DNA of 64,000 nucleotides from Pseudo-nitzschia pungens (taxonomy: Eukaryota; Bacillariophyta; Bacillariophyceae; Bacillariales; Bacillariaceae): the NCBI GenBank assembly GCA_037355855.1, contig CM074763.1, positions 1,798,001-1,862,000 on the forward strand, given 5' to 3'. The notes beneath the pieces were generated by a model that was not told where the DNA came from, ran no database searches, and saw nothing but the letters and a program-made list of their open reading frames with translations. Each line of letters opens with the position of its first letter. Positions within the stretch are counted from its first letter, which is position 1. The position numbers and the translations under genes are program-made. Below are positions 10,426 through 21,369 of the stretch, in pieces.

Positions 10426-11693
10426 ACAGGAAGTGATTACCTATCCTGAAATTTGTTCCGTAGACAGTACGGTGAAAGCATGCGTGACAATCACTGGCTT
10501 TGCAGTGGACCAACTCAGAACCAACGGCGCATCTCACGAACTGAACGCTTGACGAGGATATCTTCGATCATTCAAGGAACTCGGTACGAAAAAATCAGTG
10601 ACTTTTTCGATAAAAGTTGTCACACGATGTCTATTTTCGTCGATGTTTCGAATAGATGTTTTTCTGACACTTATCACAAGGAACATTCTTCTATCGGAGT
10701 TGGTGCGCCACGATCAATTTTTACGCATGCCGACAAAAAATTTTCCCATTCCCGTTCGGGATCTTAAACTAGAAATTATCCACAAAAATAATATCACGTC
10801 GGTTGTGTAAATTACTTATCTGGCAAGAAACAATCAATTTCTGAATAGCCTCAATAAATAATCGTATGATTCCACATAATTGTTCACGAACGAAAAAAGA
10901 GATTGTGAAACAAATAAGGTAAAGCCGACGTTGGATTACAGTCCCCGTTGGCGTACTACGGTGCTCGAAACGTTGAGAGACGCAAAACGGAAGGAACTAT
11001 TGCTTCAAATTGTCTCGATACCAACTCTCCAGTAGGTCAACTTCACTATCAGCTAGGTACACTTAAAAATCATATCCGTTCTTATCATGATGGATTTTGT
11101 GGCCAAAAATCCGACCGGTAAAGAACTACCCCTCAAGTTTCTAATCGTAATTTGGATACGGAATAACCTTACTGTATATCAGTGCTCCACCATGACAACG
11201 GAAATCCAATTAAGCAGTAACGAAAAATGACAATCTAGACTACTCGTATCATTCTATGAAGAATGCTCACCGCGTTTGTTCGACAAATACGTCGTCCACC
11301 ACTGGAATGATAAACATGACAAAAACGTACCGAAGGATAACTTACTGCAAATGACAAAGCATTCATTTGTGTTCGTTCCGCGGTATGTATGATCGGTTTG
11401 CAACATACAAGTTTTGTGTAATGGAGTGGTCTTGCACGACGCAAAGTATTTAATAATTAATATCAGAATGTCATATTGCAATATCAATAGGTCTTGCGCA
11501 TCGTTCCGAGTGACCTTTTCGGTCTTGCGTCCGTTACCGTTCACTATTGCAATATCACTAGGTCTTGCGTAACGTTCCGAGTGACTTTGACTCCTGCCGT
11601 TCGCTGTTGCAGAGCGTTTGCACACCTTCCGTCCGTGCGTGTATGGGCTCTATTCTGTTCTCCTCTGTGAAATTCTGTTGGTTTTCGGCTGGT
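10426..11693. other. Intergenic spacer
   Basis: About 1.27 kb between two - strand genes, AT-rich, with no supportable gene. An imperfect repeat of GGTCTTGCG...GTTCCGAGTGAC occurs at about 11490-11520 and 11562-11587. Confidence 0.45.
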
Positions 11694-13664
11694 TCAGGTC
11701 GAGTAGCTTTCCAGGATGTCAAGAACAGAGAAATACGACCCAACCAACGCAAAGATGGATCCGAGTACGAGCAACCCCCACGCCAGCAACCGGTTCCGAG
11801 CGATGGAAGTGGCATTCCGGATGTTGATCCGACTACTGTTGTTGCTGTTGCTGTTGCTGCTGCGTTGTTCGTCTTCTTCTCTTCGTCGGAGGTAGGCCAA
11901 TTCCAGAATCGGAGGGATCAGCAGGGCGGTCGAGGATCCCGTCACCGCTCCGACCAGGGCCACGAGGTTGTGCACGTTGGGCACCGACATCGCCACCAGA
12001 TAGGTGCCCACCACCAGTCCCGCACGAAGGGCCGGAGAATCTCCGGGCAGACCCGCCCGGTTGGAGGCCGCAATGGTTGTCGCGCCCTTCACCGAAGGAT
12101 CCTCCCCCGTCGGATTCCTTCCCATCTCGAATCCCGATTCCGATTTCGATTCTGCTTCCACTTCCGCTTCGCAGGGGGACGACAGCGATCGCACCGACAG
12201 CGCGCGGTGTTCCGGAATCCCCTTGAGGCCCGAGCGATCCTTGTCATTGTCGTTGTCATTGTCGTTGCCGTTGCCGTCGCTGGAGGGTTGGGTCGTCCTT
12301 CCTGTGTTGGCACCGCGGAACCAACCATCCAGCCAGCCACACGGTGTTCGTGTTTGTGTTTGTGTTTTTCGACGCTCTATCCACTCCCCCACCGCCGGAG
12401 CCACCAGCTCGACGGCGGGATAGAGCTGCAGGGGATACGACACGGCTATGCTCGCCGTTACCAAGGTGTTGGACAGCATCACCCACACGGCGAGCCGTGG
12501 ATCGTCCGGATAGCGCTCCAACAAAAAGGCCGTTATGCTCCCGTTGGTGACCGTCCCGAATGCCAGGACCCCCACCGCAGCCATTCCGCACAGGAGCATC
12601 GTGACGATCCCCATGCTGATCGCAAAGGCCGGACCGAACTCGTTCCCCGGGCCTTTCTTCATCGAGGACTCGATCGGCAGAATGATGCAAATGCCCTCGA
12701 AGCTGTAGAGAATCCCGCACAGGGCCATGGCCGCGTTCTTGTTGGCAGCAAAGGAGGGAAGGTCCTCCCAGAGCGGTCGATCGTCCCACTTGGACAGCGC
12801 GATCCACCCGAGCGTCGCAAAGCCCGACACCATCAGCACCGTGGCCCCGGCCATGACCGGTGCCATGCTGGTGAGGGTCGGCAGCCAGCAGCTCGGACCC
12901 ATCAAAAAGGGCAGGCATCCGGTGGTGACGATCGCCTTGCCCAGATGATTCCGGCGCAGCATGCCCCAGAATCGGAGCGTCGCCAGGACGTTTTCTCCGA
13001 CAAAGCCAACAAAGACGGTACAAATGGCCAGCTGCTGTGCGCAGATGCAAACGGTCACGTACGTCTGAAAGCGCCTGCCGTAGGCCCATTCTCCGACGTC
13101 CGGGTACGTCACGTTGGAAGAGGCCAGGCTGTTCCTGGAAGTCGTGGCAAAACTGTAGTCGTCGTGACCATTCGACGTTTTTGTTTCGTCGTCGTTGCCG
13201 TTGCCGTTGGTGTCCAGGTCGTCGTCGTCGTTGTCGTCGTCGTCGTCGTTGTCGCCACTGCGCGCATCGAAAGTGGCATTGCATTGTTCAATGTACCATT
13301 TCACCCTGGCCACGGTCCAGCAATTGTAAGAACTCCAAAGCGACACGACCAGGATGGCCAGCAATCCGAATGGGATTCCCAACTGACTGAGAGCCCACGG
13401 CAGAGACAGAATTCCGCATCCGATGTAACCCTTTACCAGGTTGATGATCGTTTGTCCAAGGGTCGTGCCCTCTGATGCATGTGCTCTGGTGCTGCCGTCG
13501 TTGCCAACATTGGTGGTGGTAAGCATGCTGTCCTGGCGGATCAGGCTGGATGTCGTTCTCCGAATCCACGAACCAATGCGGTCGTCTTCGTTGCGGACGA
13601 TGGGTTTGTCTCCGGTCGGTGACCTCTCGACCAAAAGAGGGGTCTCTTCTCGTGGGGATGGCAT
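11694..13664 (-). CDS. Amino acid/auxin permease-type transporter (AAAP, Aa_trans)
   Basis: The protein belongs to the AAAP/SLC32-36-38 superfamily. The signature first helix NLVKGYIGCGILSLPWAL is at residues 75-92, with about ten further hydrophobic segments and the conserved LYSFEGICIILPIES segment in the middle. Two inserts enlarge it to 656 residues against the usual 400-550: a poly-Asp/Asn loop after TM2 (about 133-165), and a long hydrophilic loop that contains (ND)n near residues 450-530. I place the start at 13664 (MPSPREETPLL). The frame also has an upstream ATG at 13694, but that extension only translates the ATACA array. Proton- or Na-coupled amino-acid transport is expected from the family. 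Substrate and membrane are unknown. Confidence 0.9.
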   Translation of the reverse strand: MPSPREETPLLVERSPTGDKPIVRNEDDRIGSWIRRTTSSLIRQDSMLTTTNVGNDGSTRAHASEGTTLGQTIINLVKGYIGCGILSLPWALSQLGIPFGLLAILVVSLWSSYNCWTVARVKWYIEQCNATFDARSGDNDDDDDNDDDDLDTNGNGNDDETKTSNGHDDYSFATTSRNSLASSNVTYPDVGEWAYGRRFQTYVTVCICAQQLAICTVFVGFVGENVLATLRFWGMLRRNHLGKAIVTTGCLPFLMGPSCWLPTLTSMAPVMAGATVLMVSGFATLGWIALSKWDDRPLWEDLPSFAANKNAAMALCGILYSFEGICIILPIESSMKKGPGNEFGPAFAISMGIVTMLLCGMAAVGVLAFGTVTNGSITAFLLERYPDDPRLAVWVMLSNTLVTASIAVSYPLQLYPAVELVAPAVGEWIERRKTQTQTRTPCGWLDGWFRGANTGRTTQPSSDGNGNDNDNDNDKDRSGLKGIPEHRALSVRSLSSPCEAEVEAESKSESGFEMGRNPTGEDPSVKGATTIAASNRAGLPGDSPALRAGLVVGTYLVAMSVPNVHNLVALVGAVTGSSTALLIPPILELAYLRRREEDEQRSSNSNSNNSSRINIRNATSIARNRLLAWGLLVLGSIFALVGSYFSVLDILESYST

Positions 13665-13672
13665 GTTGGTAC

Positions 13673-13700
13673 GATACAATACAATACAATACAATACAAT
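13673..13700. repeat. ATACA pentanucleotide array
   Basis: About five tandem ATACA units directly upstream of the transporter start, in its presumed 5' UTR. Confidence 0.85.
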
Positions 13701-13989
13701 TGGATCCGTTCAATCGCGAAACAGTTTGGGAGGCAACGCTGGTCTATGATTTCGGTTCTTGTGTTTCGTCGGGCATCCGCATACCGAGCTTCCAAATCGA
13801 ATTGTCTATGGTTGTTGGGCGTACCGTACGGGTGGTACCGTAACGTTCCTCCAAGCTATTGAAATCCAATCTACCGTACTCTCCTTTGTGACTTCAGATA
13901 ATATTTAATGCGCGGCAATCACTCTGTTTGTTGAGACTTCACTCCAATACTAGGATGAGAATTCCGATCGGTGGCATCACACGAGTGAC

Positions 13990-14017
13990 TTGATTGATTG
14001 ATTGATTGATTGATTGA
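13990..14017. repeat. TTGA tetranucleotide array
   Basis: About seven tandem TTGA/ATTG units. Confidence 0.85.
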
Positions 14018-15121
14018 GGCGGGAGGTTGGGTGAGGTCTTCAGCATCAAGGGAGGGAAGAAACTTTATCTTCAAAATCTCAATCATCATCTCATCTCAAC
14101 AATACCGGTAACCTTAATTACATAACGGTATGTTTTTTCTGACTCCGATTTTCAGTCGTGCATAACGATTTTTTCTGTACCAGTACTGGTACGGTAAGGT
14201 TACCTGTACGCATGGTGGGGATGCCTTCACGACTTGAATTCCATTGCGAAGAAATTTTAACGCATTAGTAACCTTACCGGGAGTAACCTTAACTACAATA
14301 CTTGTAATCATCTCAAGCACCAAAACTTCGATCGGTACCGTAAGTTTTACCGTACGGTAACTATGAATGAATGCCAAGATCCGAAAAAATAAATGATTTT
14401 GATTGGCTTATTTTGATCTCCATGGTGTCATCCAAAACCCCCATGCTCAGTCGTCCACAATAAATACTCGTTCTCGTAAGGTTACTCGTGCGAAGTTCTA
14501 CCGGTACGTACCGAATGAATCCATGTGCATCCATTGCTCAATCAAGCAGTCTAATACATGAGATAAGTAAGGTTAAGGTTTACTTCGTACTTACTTTCTC
14601 GTTCCCCCTGACAAAAATGAAGTTTTTTTTTGTTTCGGATGATGAGAACTCCGTCATCTGTCCGCGCGCATGCCCCCCCGAAGTTACGAAGAACTTGATG
14701 AGATGAAGATCCTTCGTGTTCCTTTCTTTCCCTACCGTACGTAAGATCTTACCCGTTCAGGTAAACCTTACCATACAATATCACTTTCGAAATCGACGGA
14801 TCCACAACTCGTAGAAAGGTAACCTTAGTTACTGGTTGCGTGTTTGGTCTTCATCCTCATGTCCACGAGCTGGTGAGCTGAATGTTGAATCGTTCTGCCC
14901 GAACAAAAGAAAAACAGTATCACTCTGTATCGTCGGTTTTGATTCGAAACAGCCGTGGCATCTGTAGCTGTCCGAGCGAAGTCGTGCGCAACACAACTTT
15001 GTCACGTAACTTACTTGTATCCAACAAAAACGAACTGGAATTCTTTCGCGGATACGTACCTTCCGATCTGTCTTTTCAGCAAACGCATGCAATCGGTAGC
15101 GCATCAAATCGAATAGACTAG

Positions 15122-15184
15122 AATCCAATCCAATCCAATCCAATCCAATCTAATCGAAAGGAATCAAACCAAACCAAACCAAAT
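15122..15184. repeat. AATCC and AAACC pentanucleotide arrays
   Basis: Tandem AATCC units are followed after a short gap by tandem AAACC units, ending about 10 bp before the next gene's start codon. Confidence 0.85.
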
Positions 15185-15194
15185 CCACGCGATA

Positions 15195-16028
15195 ATGTCG
15201 ATCGCGTCTACCGCCATTTGTTCGGCAACCGTTCGGACAGCGACGAAGGCTCTGGGCACAGCGACAGCGACAGCGACAGCTCGAGTTGCTTTCCGACCTT
15301 TTTATCCTTTGCCTTTCGCAGCCGTGAGATGCCGGTCGACGACAAGCTCTCCGGTGAACGAGATGCACGCACCGACCGCATCAACCACTCCGAGCCCGAG
15401 CTTGGTTGCCAAACATCTTTCGAATTCATTGGTATCTCTTGCCACACCCAGTACAACAATGACGCACACGGCACTACTGCCCCGGAGAAGATTCCTTGCC
15501 AGCAGCAGCGATAACAACGATCCGAAAGCATCCGCCGCGGATTCCAAAGGGACCGAATACGACGACTACACGGTCCCGATCGTCATCGAAATGCCACCGA
15601 TGGACGACGTCGGCGGCGACGAATCCCACTGCTTCGTGGAGACCTGGCACAAGGCCGAGGGCGATCTGGTGCATCCCGAGGACGTGCTGTGCGACATTTC
15701 CACGCCGGACTTTGTCTTTGGGATGCAGATCGACGACGCCGAGGTCGGCCTGCTCAAGGAAGTCCACGTTTCCGAGGGCGTCAAGGTCCCGGATCGGACT
15801 CCGCTGTGCACCATTTATCACAAACCACCGAAGAACGAGGATGAACGGGATCCAGCGGGGAACGACAACGACGACGACCAATCCGGAACAAAACTTATAA
15901 AGAGGCGATGCTGTGCAATGTCGTGTGGGAGATGGAGGACCAAACAAACAGAGAGAGAGAGAGAGAGATGCAAGCTTCGCAACCGTGGTCACGGTAGGGC
16001 AATAGAACCATCGATGACAGACCCATGA
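15195..16028 (+). CDS. Organelle-targeted lipoyl-domain-like protein lacking the lipoyl lysine
   Basis: The N-terminal ~105 residues are rich in Ala, Ser, Thr and Arg with almost no acidic residues. They contain RRRFLASSS near 97-105, like a mitochondrial presequence with a processing site. Residues 127-207 align with a lipoyl/biotinyl hammerhead as in 2-oxoacid dehydrogenase E2: IEMPPMDD, then WHKAEGDLVHPEDVLCDIST, then LLKEVHVSEGVKVPDRTPLC. The E-T-D-K-A turn is replaced by S-T-P-D-F, so the modified Lys position is Asp172. The product is therefore not expected to be lipoylated. No E1/E3-binding or catalytic E2 domain follows. After about residue 235 the frame becomes basic and includes an (RE)n run encoded by a GA repeat, so the true end may be earlier or spliced. 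No E2 activity is expected. Confidence 0.65.
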   Translation: MSIASTAICSATVRTATKALGTATATATARVAFRPFYPLPFAAVRCRSTTSSPVNEMHAPTASTTPSPSLVAKHLSNSLVSLATPSTTMTHTALLPRRRFLASSSDNNDPKASAADSKGTEYDDYTVPIVIEMPPMDDVGGDESHCFVETWHKAEGDLVHPEDVLCDISTPDFVFGMQIDDAEVGLLKEVHVSEGVKVPDRTPLCTIYHKPPKNEDERDPAGNDNDDDQSGTKLIKRRCCAMSCGRWRTKQTERERERCKLRNRGHGRAIEPSMTDP

Positions 16029-16508
16029 TTTCAAAAACTGGATACTGCAGTACTAGTAGTATTTGGTACCAATGAACTCTCACTCCACGATTCGCAAGTA
16101 GACCAGCTTGTGGAATGGGATCCATCCGTCACTCCAATCAAACTCCACGTACGTAGGAACGTTGGGAATGCAGTCACAAACTAAAACGAAATAATCTGGT
16201 ATGTTTATACCGAAGGTTCGAACCCATTGTGTTCGAGGCTAGGAAAGGGAAACACATTGCAGTCCGAGAGGTAAAGAGTCCGGCGCCGACACTCGCACCG
16301 TACCGGATGGAACCAGTCCCGTGATGCATGCATGCATGCATCCATAAATAAATGTATGCATACAGAAATACGTACAAGGAGGTGGTTCGTAAAGTACTGT
16401 ACCGTATAGCTTTGCAAATTGTCCCATTGCTTGTAGCTTCGAACCACGACGATGAGACCCGTTCGGTTTCGTTGGCTGCGGAACCAGAGTCCAGGGTTCT
16501 CGTTTGTG

Positions 16509-16510
<2 letters not shown>

Positions 16511-16539
<29 letters not shown>
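16511..16539. repeat. GT dinucleotide array
   Basis: About 14 uninterrupted GT units. Confidence 0.9.
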
Positions 16540-16542
<3 letters not shown>

Positions 16543-17565
16543 CTGTCGATGGTACAAAAATATTGTTGATTGCAGATTGCGTTTTCTTCTCCGGCAGTCC
16601 CGTTTGTGGATCGATCGATCATCGGTCGATCAATATCGATCGATAGTTAAGATTACCATCCAATTCCGTTGTCGCTTCCGAGTGCTTCCCTCGTTCCCAC
16701 TCGAGTGTATTGGTGCAGTACAATAACCTTACGAAGAATACTACTAGTAGTAGTACAAATGAGTCCGTCGTTGATGGGTTTACCGAAATCCGTCCACCCG
16801 CAAACTCTTGCTTGTGGGGAGCAACATACAAATACAATCCTACTACTGGTAGCTAGTGGCATCATCCACGGAGACAAGGCCACCCGCACTCGTTTCAGCG
16901 TGTCACGGGGATGATTGTAGAATGCGAATGTGCCCAGCAGTTAGCCGGCAAGTCAGCCAGCCAGCCAGCCAGCGAGCTCTCCAAGAAATAGTGATTGGCA
17001 TATAATGGTGGGAAGAATGAATCACTTCCAATACTAACACGGCATTGATTCCTGGGAAATAGCAACCGTGTACTTGCAGCAGCAGCTGCAGCAGCAAGCA
17101 AGACTTTCATCGGGACCTTTGTGACGAAACTTGTTGTCAACCTCTACTGGAGCCGACTTTTCTCGATCGATGGAGTGGAGTTCTTGTTGCTGCCTCACTT
17201 CTTCTTGCGATTCTTGTTGGCGGTGAAGTCAACAAGAACCAACAAGAAGCCTCAACGACAAAGAAGAATGCTGTCTGTATAGAGCAGAGTAGAGGAGGAG
17301 ATTATTTCCTGCTACAACAATGAAGAGAGGACAGCCTCCTGTTTCCAGCCAGCAAGCAGGAAGAAGGAGGAGGAGGAGGAAGAAGAGGAGGCAGCAGATG
17401 GTGCTGGGATGTTCTTGAATCCAAAAATAGGATTACTTTAAAGTGGATGAGTCGTATTTGATGAGATAGGAGGATGATCTTGGAGTTGGTAGTAAAAACT
17501 TGCAGCACTTCTTGGGTTGCACGTACTAGTAGAGTCAGGTTTGGTCTTTGGGATAGCCACCATCA

Positions 17566-17632
17566 TCTACTACTACTAGTACTACACTACTAGTACTACT
17601 AGTACTAGTACTAGTACTACTTCTTCTTCTTG
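17566..17632. repeat. TAC/TAG palindromic microsatellite
   Basis: ACTACTAGTACT-type units form self-complementary blocks and are followed by a short TTC run. Confidence 0.85.
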
Positions 17633-18340
17633 AGGTAAGTTACCTTCTACTACGACTGGGTGTCAAAGATATTGTTTTGATGGGTGCTCTGGAACTCTCA
17701 AAACTCGAGATCTTTCCTCGCAAATGTAAATCGTATTCACATGATGTAAGAAACATATGTTTTGTATGTTTTGTACAGTACCGGTAATATGTGAAAAACA
17801 ATGACGAAAGAAACTGTACGGGTAAACTTACCCGTACTTGTATGAGGTAAGATACAAGTACAGGTAAGGTTTAACCTTAGTACGGATTACGATTTTAAAT
17901 TTTGAAAAAAAAAAATGAGAGTGAAAAGGAACCTCTCGGAACGATCTAAAACACAAAACACAATAAATCTCGCAATCGACAAGAACAACAGCAACAAGAA
18001 GAACGGTACTTCTACACTAGGTAAGTTACTATTGATGCGTCCTTCGGCACACAACAGCACGACGGTAACCGCGAAACGCGAAAGGAGTTGCGCAGAAACT
18101 CTTTTGTTTTTGGTTTGGGAGAAAAATAAAGTCGCGTTGCTGCATCACTCCAACGCGTCACGTCGAGTGAAAACGAGAACAACCCTAGAAATCCATCCCG
18201 AGCCTTTCTCTCGATTGGCGCAAGTACCAAGTGCCGTGGGGTGCGACATTGGTTGATGGCAATCCGGATAAAACTTTCGGCGCTCGATACGTACCCGCAG
18301 GGGGGAGGACTGCAATCTCGAACTCCCGCAAAGATCTGTT

Positions 18341-20413
18341 GTGCCGATGAAAGACAACTCAGCACCGACGAAGATGCAGCACCAGCAGAGACGGGGAACC
18401 AAAACCCCAATCGCCGAGATCGATAGGAATCGGAATAGGAATAGGAATGCTCGTCGTCGGATCCTGGTGGTGCTGGGGATACTCATTGCCGGATTGGCCT
18501 GTCTAAACGTCTTTGTGTCGATCCATCACGATCACGCCGCCATGAATACAAGTACTATTACCCGCGAATCATCCGCAACGGCGCCATCGCTGTTTTCCGA
18601 GCCCGTTTCCAGAGCCATAGAGGCGTTTTCGAAGGGAAACGGACCACCCGAGCCCACACCCATACGAGAAAAGATACTGCTGGCAGCAAAGGTTGAAACA
18701 GAAACTTCCGAAAATCACGAGCACGCTCCGAATATCAACGGACGCAACAATAACAACGGAGCCAACAACGAGAAGATCAGTAGTACCGGTACTGGTACTG
18801 GTAGAAAACAGAAAGCCGCGAAGAAAACCACTGGCAGGGCATCCAAACCAGCAGAATCATCCAACGCGATCAACATCAACATTGATACCACCCCAAAGAC
18901 TACAACTGCTCTGGTTGCCCACGAAACTCCGGCCCAGCAAAGCAACAGAACCACCACCACTGCCAAAATCCAGCTGCTCCTGTCCCAACAGGAAAAGGAC
19001 TGGATCCGCAAGCGCACGATACTCTTTCGCGACGAAATCATCAGCATTGACAAGGTCCGCGGCTTGTACAACAGAGCCTTCAACGATCCGTTGTCCCGCA
19101 GCGGCCACCCCGATCACAACTTTGCGATGGATTCGGGGAACAATACCAATGCGATCGTCCGGAAACTCTACGACGCCAACAAGCTGCGGGCCATGGAGAA
19201 AGCGTCAGAGACGTCATCAGTGTCAGTGTCGGCGTCAGTCACCGGCCACGGGGATCCGTCCGAAGGTCCCTGGCTGGATTTCATGGTCGCCGGCAACCCC
19301 AAGTGCGGAACGACGACCCTCATGGCCAACCTCCGCCGGGTCGCTCCGATGCCCGTCATGGATTTTTGCACGGGCGTCTCGCAGACCCTCCGGAACGCAT
19401 ACCTGGTGTGGCCGCAGGATCCCAATTGCACGGCCCACGTCCGCGAACACCTCGGTCCCGACCCCACACTGTGGCTGCGGGGGAGCAAGTGCCCGCGGTT
19501 TCTCAGCCAAAACTTTTTGCTGGGATTCGCCTCCGTCTTGCCCAAAACCAAGCTCATTGTCGGCATACGGCACCCCGTGACATGGTTCGAGAGCTTTTGG
19601 AGCATGGGCGGCCACGGCCTCGGGAGGACCGATCCCATCGAGGGACTCTTGCGCAACACGAAATTGTGCCCCTGTCCCGTCGATCCGGTCTCGGGACTCC
19701 GGCCCAAGAAGTGTCCGGAGGTCTTTCCGAACGAGCGCTGCTTTGGGGAGTGCCGGTGCCACGCCGTGCTCTGCCTGCATCGGACGCGCCTCCACCTGCC
19801 CCTGGCCAAGCTGGGCAAGACGCTTCTCACGCCCGAGGAGCGCTCGTGGCTTGCGGCCGGGGACGACGACGGGGGGGCCAACCTGGTGAACGCAAAGGTT
19901 CCCAATCCCGTCTTTTTGTACGATCAGACGCAAATGTACAACGCCTCCTATTGGGACGACCTGGCCTCGTTCCTGGGCGTGTCGGAAATTCCAAACGAGG
20001 ACTATTACGGATCCCACGGCAGGTCGTACTACCACAAGTCTACTACCGGAACCAAGAGAAAAAGCCTGTGCGTGGAACGATTGGACTACTTTCGATCCCG
20101 CATCCTCGGCTATTCGTACGAACTGGGGGTCTGGATCCAGAACTATTGGTTGCCGGTGGCGGCCGATCCGCATCGACCGGACGTGGTGGTGGCCGGTTCC
20201 CACGACGAATTCTGGAACCTGGCGGAATCCTATAAGAAGGATCCCTGCGGCAGGTTGGTCCGGAGGGAGTCGGACGGGGTGTACGTGCTCAAGGACGAGT
20301 ACGAGTACGAACGAAAGATCGGAAAAAATGCTACCACCATTCGTATGGATCCCGTCTACGGCAGCATGGACATCGACCTGCCGCCCCAATGCGAGGCACG
20401 GGAATCGCCCTGA
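18341..20413 (+). CDS. Golgi-type membrane sulfotransferase (P-loop, PAPS-dependent)
   Basis: The 690-residue protein has a short Arg-rich cytosolic N-terminus, one TM anchor at about 41-60 (ILVVLGILIAGLACLNVFVS) and a long low-complexity stem to about 300, the topology of a type II Golgi enzyme. The 5'-phosphosulfate loop is NPKCGTTTL at 319-327, and the 3'-phosphate-binding motif is RHPVTWFESFW at 410-420. Both are diagnostic of PAPS sulfotransferases. Many Cys follow (for example CPCPVDPVSG and CFGECRCHAVLC), probably disulphides of the lumenal domain. The expected role is sulfation of carbohydrate or protein in the secretory pathway, relevant to sulfated extracellular polymers of diatoms. 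The acceptor is unknown. The upstream leader contains several out-of-frame ATGs, and Met3 is an alternative start. Confidence 0.85.
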   Translation: MPMKDNSAPTKMQHQQRRGTKTPIAEIDRNRNRNRNARRRILVVLGILIAGLACLNVFVSIHHDHAAMNTSTITRESSATAPSLFSEPVSRAIEAFSKGNGPPEPTPIREKILLAAKVETETSENHEHAPNINGRNNNNGANNEKISSTGTGTGRKQKAAKKTTGRASKPAESSNAININIDTTPKTTTALVAHETPAQQSNRTTTTAKIQLLLSQQEKDWIRKRTILFRDEIISIDKVRGLYNRAFNDPLSRSGHPDHNFAMDSGNNTNAIVRKLYDANKLRAMEKASETSSVSVSASVTGHGDPSEGPWLDFMVAGNPKCGTTTLMANLRRVAPMPVMDFCTGVSQTLRNAYLVWPQDPNCTAHVREHLGPDPTLWLRGSKCPRFLSQNFLLGFASVLPKTKLIVGIRHPVTWFESFWSMGGHGLGRTDPIEGLLRNTKLCPCPVDPVSGLRPKKCPEVFPNERCFGECRCHAVLCLHRTRLHLPLAKLGKTLLTPEERSWLAAGDDDGGANLVNAKVPNPVFLYDQTQMYNASYWDDLASFLGVSEIPNEDYYGSHGRSYYHKSTTGTKRKSLCVERLDYFRSRILGYSYELGVWIQNYWLPVAADPHRPDVVVAGSHDEFWNLAESYKKDPCGRLVRRESDGVYVLKDEYEYERKIGKNATTIRMDPVYGSMDIDLPPQCEARESP

Positions 20414-21369
20414 CAAATAAGGAAGCGAGGCCGGGATGCCGACAGCAGCACGATTTCCTGGGGAGTCTTGCTTTTTCAACAGTTGAATGGCATGTCGCAG
20501 ACGAACAGAGCAGAACAAAACAGAACAGAATAGAACAGCGGTTTGAATCTACAGAAGACAGCAAACGACTGTTGCAGTGTAGTTTGTGTAATATCGTGTT
20601 GATAGAATGACACGAAACTGTACCAGCCGTGTTGCGTGTAACAAACGATTCAGTGAGACAGTTCTGCCGAGCTATTCCCATAGAGCAGAGGACTGTTTTC
20701 AGACAGCACCTCAACCTTTATCGTGAGATCCATGGCGTTAACGGTACGCGCATTCCGGGCCGTGCAACACGATGCGAGAAAACGCAAGAAAGTTCTCGAT
20801 GCGTCTGTCCAACGACTCCAGGATGGAAATGCGATGCATGGCAATGCAATCTTTCTTGCTCTTGGCATACTTTTGCACAAGCGAACGAATCGTTCACAAT
20901 AAGAAAGACCGAAAAACGCCTACACGCACTGTACCGTACACGTGCCGGGAATAATTATTTTCAATTGCAAGCTAGAAAGCTGGAAAATTCTCTCGCATGA
21001 ATCCGCGAAGCCCCTGTCGAATACGAATCCGTAGAACATCGGTCAGGGGAATAGCAGTCGTTCACGAAAAGAATGGAAAAATCACAACGGTTGGTTCAAC
21101 CATTGGGCCTCCTCTCTTTTGATTTCCACTCCGCTCTCGCTCCCGAATGGGAATGGACGCAACGGGGCTGATTTTGATAGAATTCCCGTAAAAAAAACAT
21201 TCGCAATAATGATCCGATCTCGCTGTAAAAAAAATACGCGCTCACACGCATCATCTGGGAATCGTACGAGCAGAGCTTTGTGGAACATTGGACGGACTTC
21301 TCCCCTCTCCGTCGAGTCGCGACTCCTTCGGTCCCGTTGCGCACCACCGGTCCTTCCTTCCTTCCTTCC
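20414..21369. other. Intergenic spacer
   Basis: The spacer lies between convergent genes. A degenerate GAACA/GAATA array lies at about 20503-20537 and CTTCC units at 21355-21370. No gene is supported. Confidence 0.5.

Larger units (their letters stand above)
13701..15194. other. Divergent intergenic spacer rich in TAAGGTTA/TACCGTA words
   Basis: This spacer lies between a - strand and a + strand gene and so should hold two promoters. It is dense in the words GGTAACCTTA, TAAGGTTAC and TACCGTACGG (for example at 14100-14130, 14190-14205, 14270-14355, 14475-14575 and 14745-14830). It also holds TTGA and AATCC arrays. No gene was seen. Confidence 0.5.
16029..18340. other. Intergenic spacer with simple repeats
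   Basis: About 2.3 kb with no supportable gene. It holds a GT array (16511-16539), GATCGATC-type palindromes at 16605-16645, a GGA-rich stretch at 17355-17395, a TAC/TAG array (17566-17632), and GGTAAGGTTTAACCTTAG-type words at 17820-17880. Confidence 0.5.

Noticed and set aside
12256..13284. 342-codon second frame inside the transporter gene on the - strand
   Set aside because: It is Arg/Gln-rich shadow sequence of the transporter frame without hydrophobic segments.
11565..13475. 636-codon + strand open frame opposite the amino-acid transporter
   Set aside because: It has no domain, Arg/Gly/Val-rich composition, and lies fully opposite a clear AAAP protein.
16205..16235. GGTTCGAACCC resembling a tRNA B-box
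   Set aside because: The word is palindromic, and no A-box, anticodon arm or acceptor pairing was found around it.
19235..20518. 427-codon - strand open frame opposite the sulfotransferase
   Set aside because: The + strand carries both PAPS-binding motifs. The - strand product has no recognisable feature.
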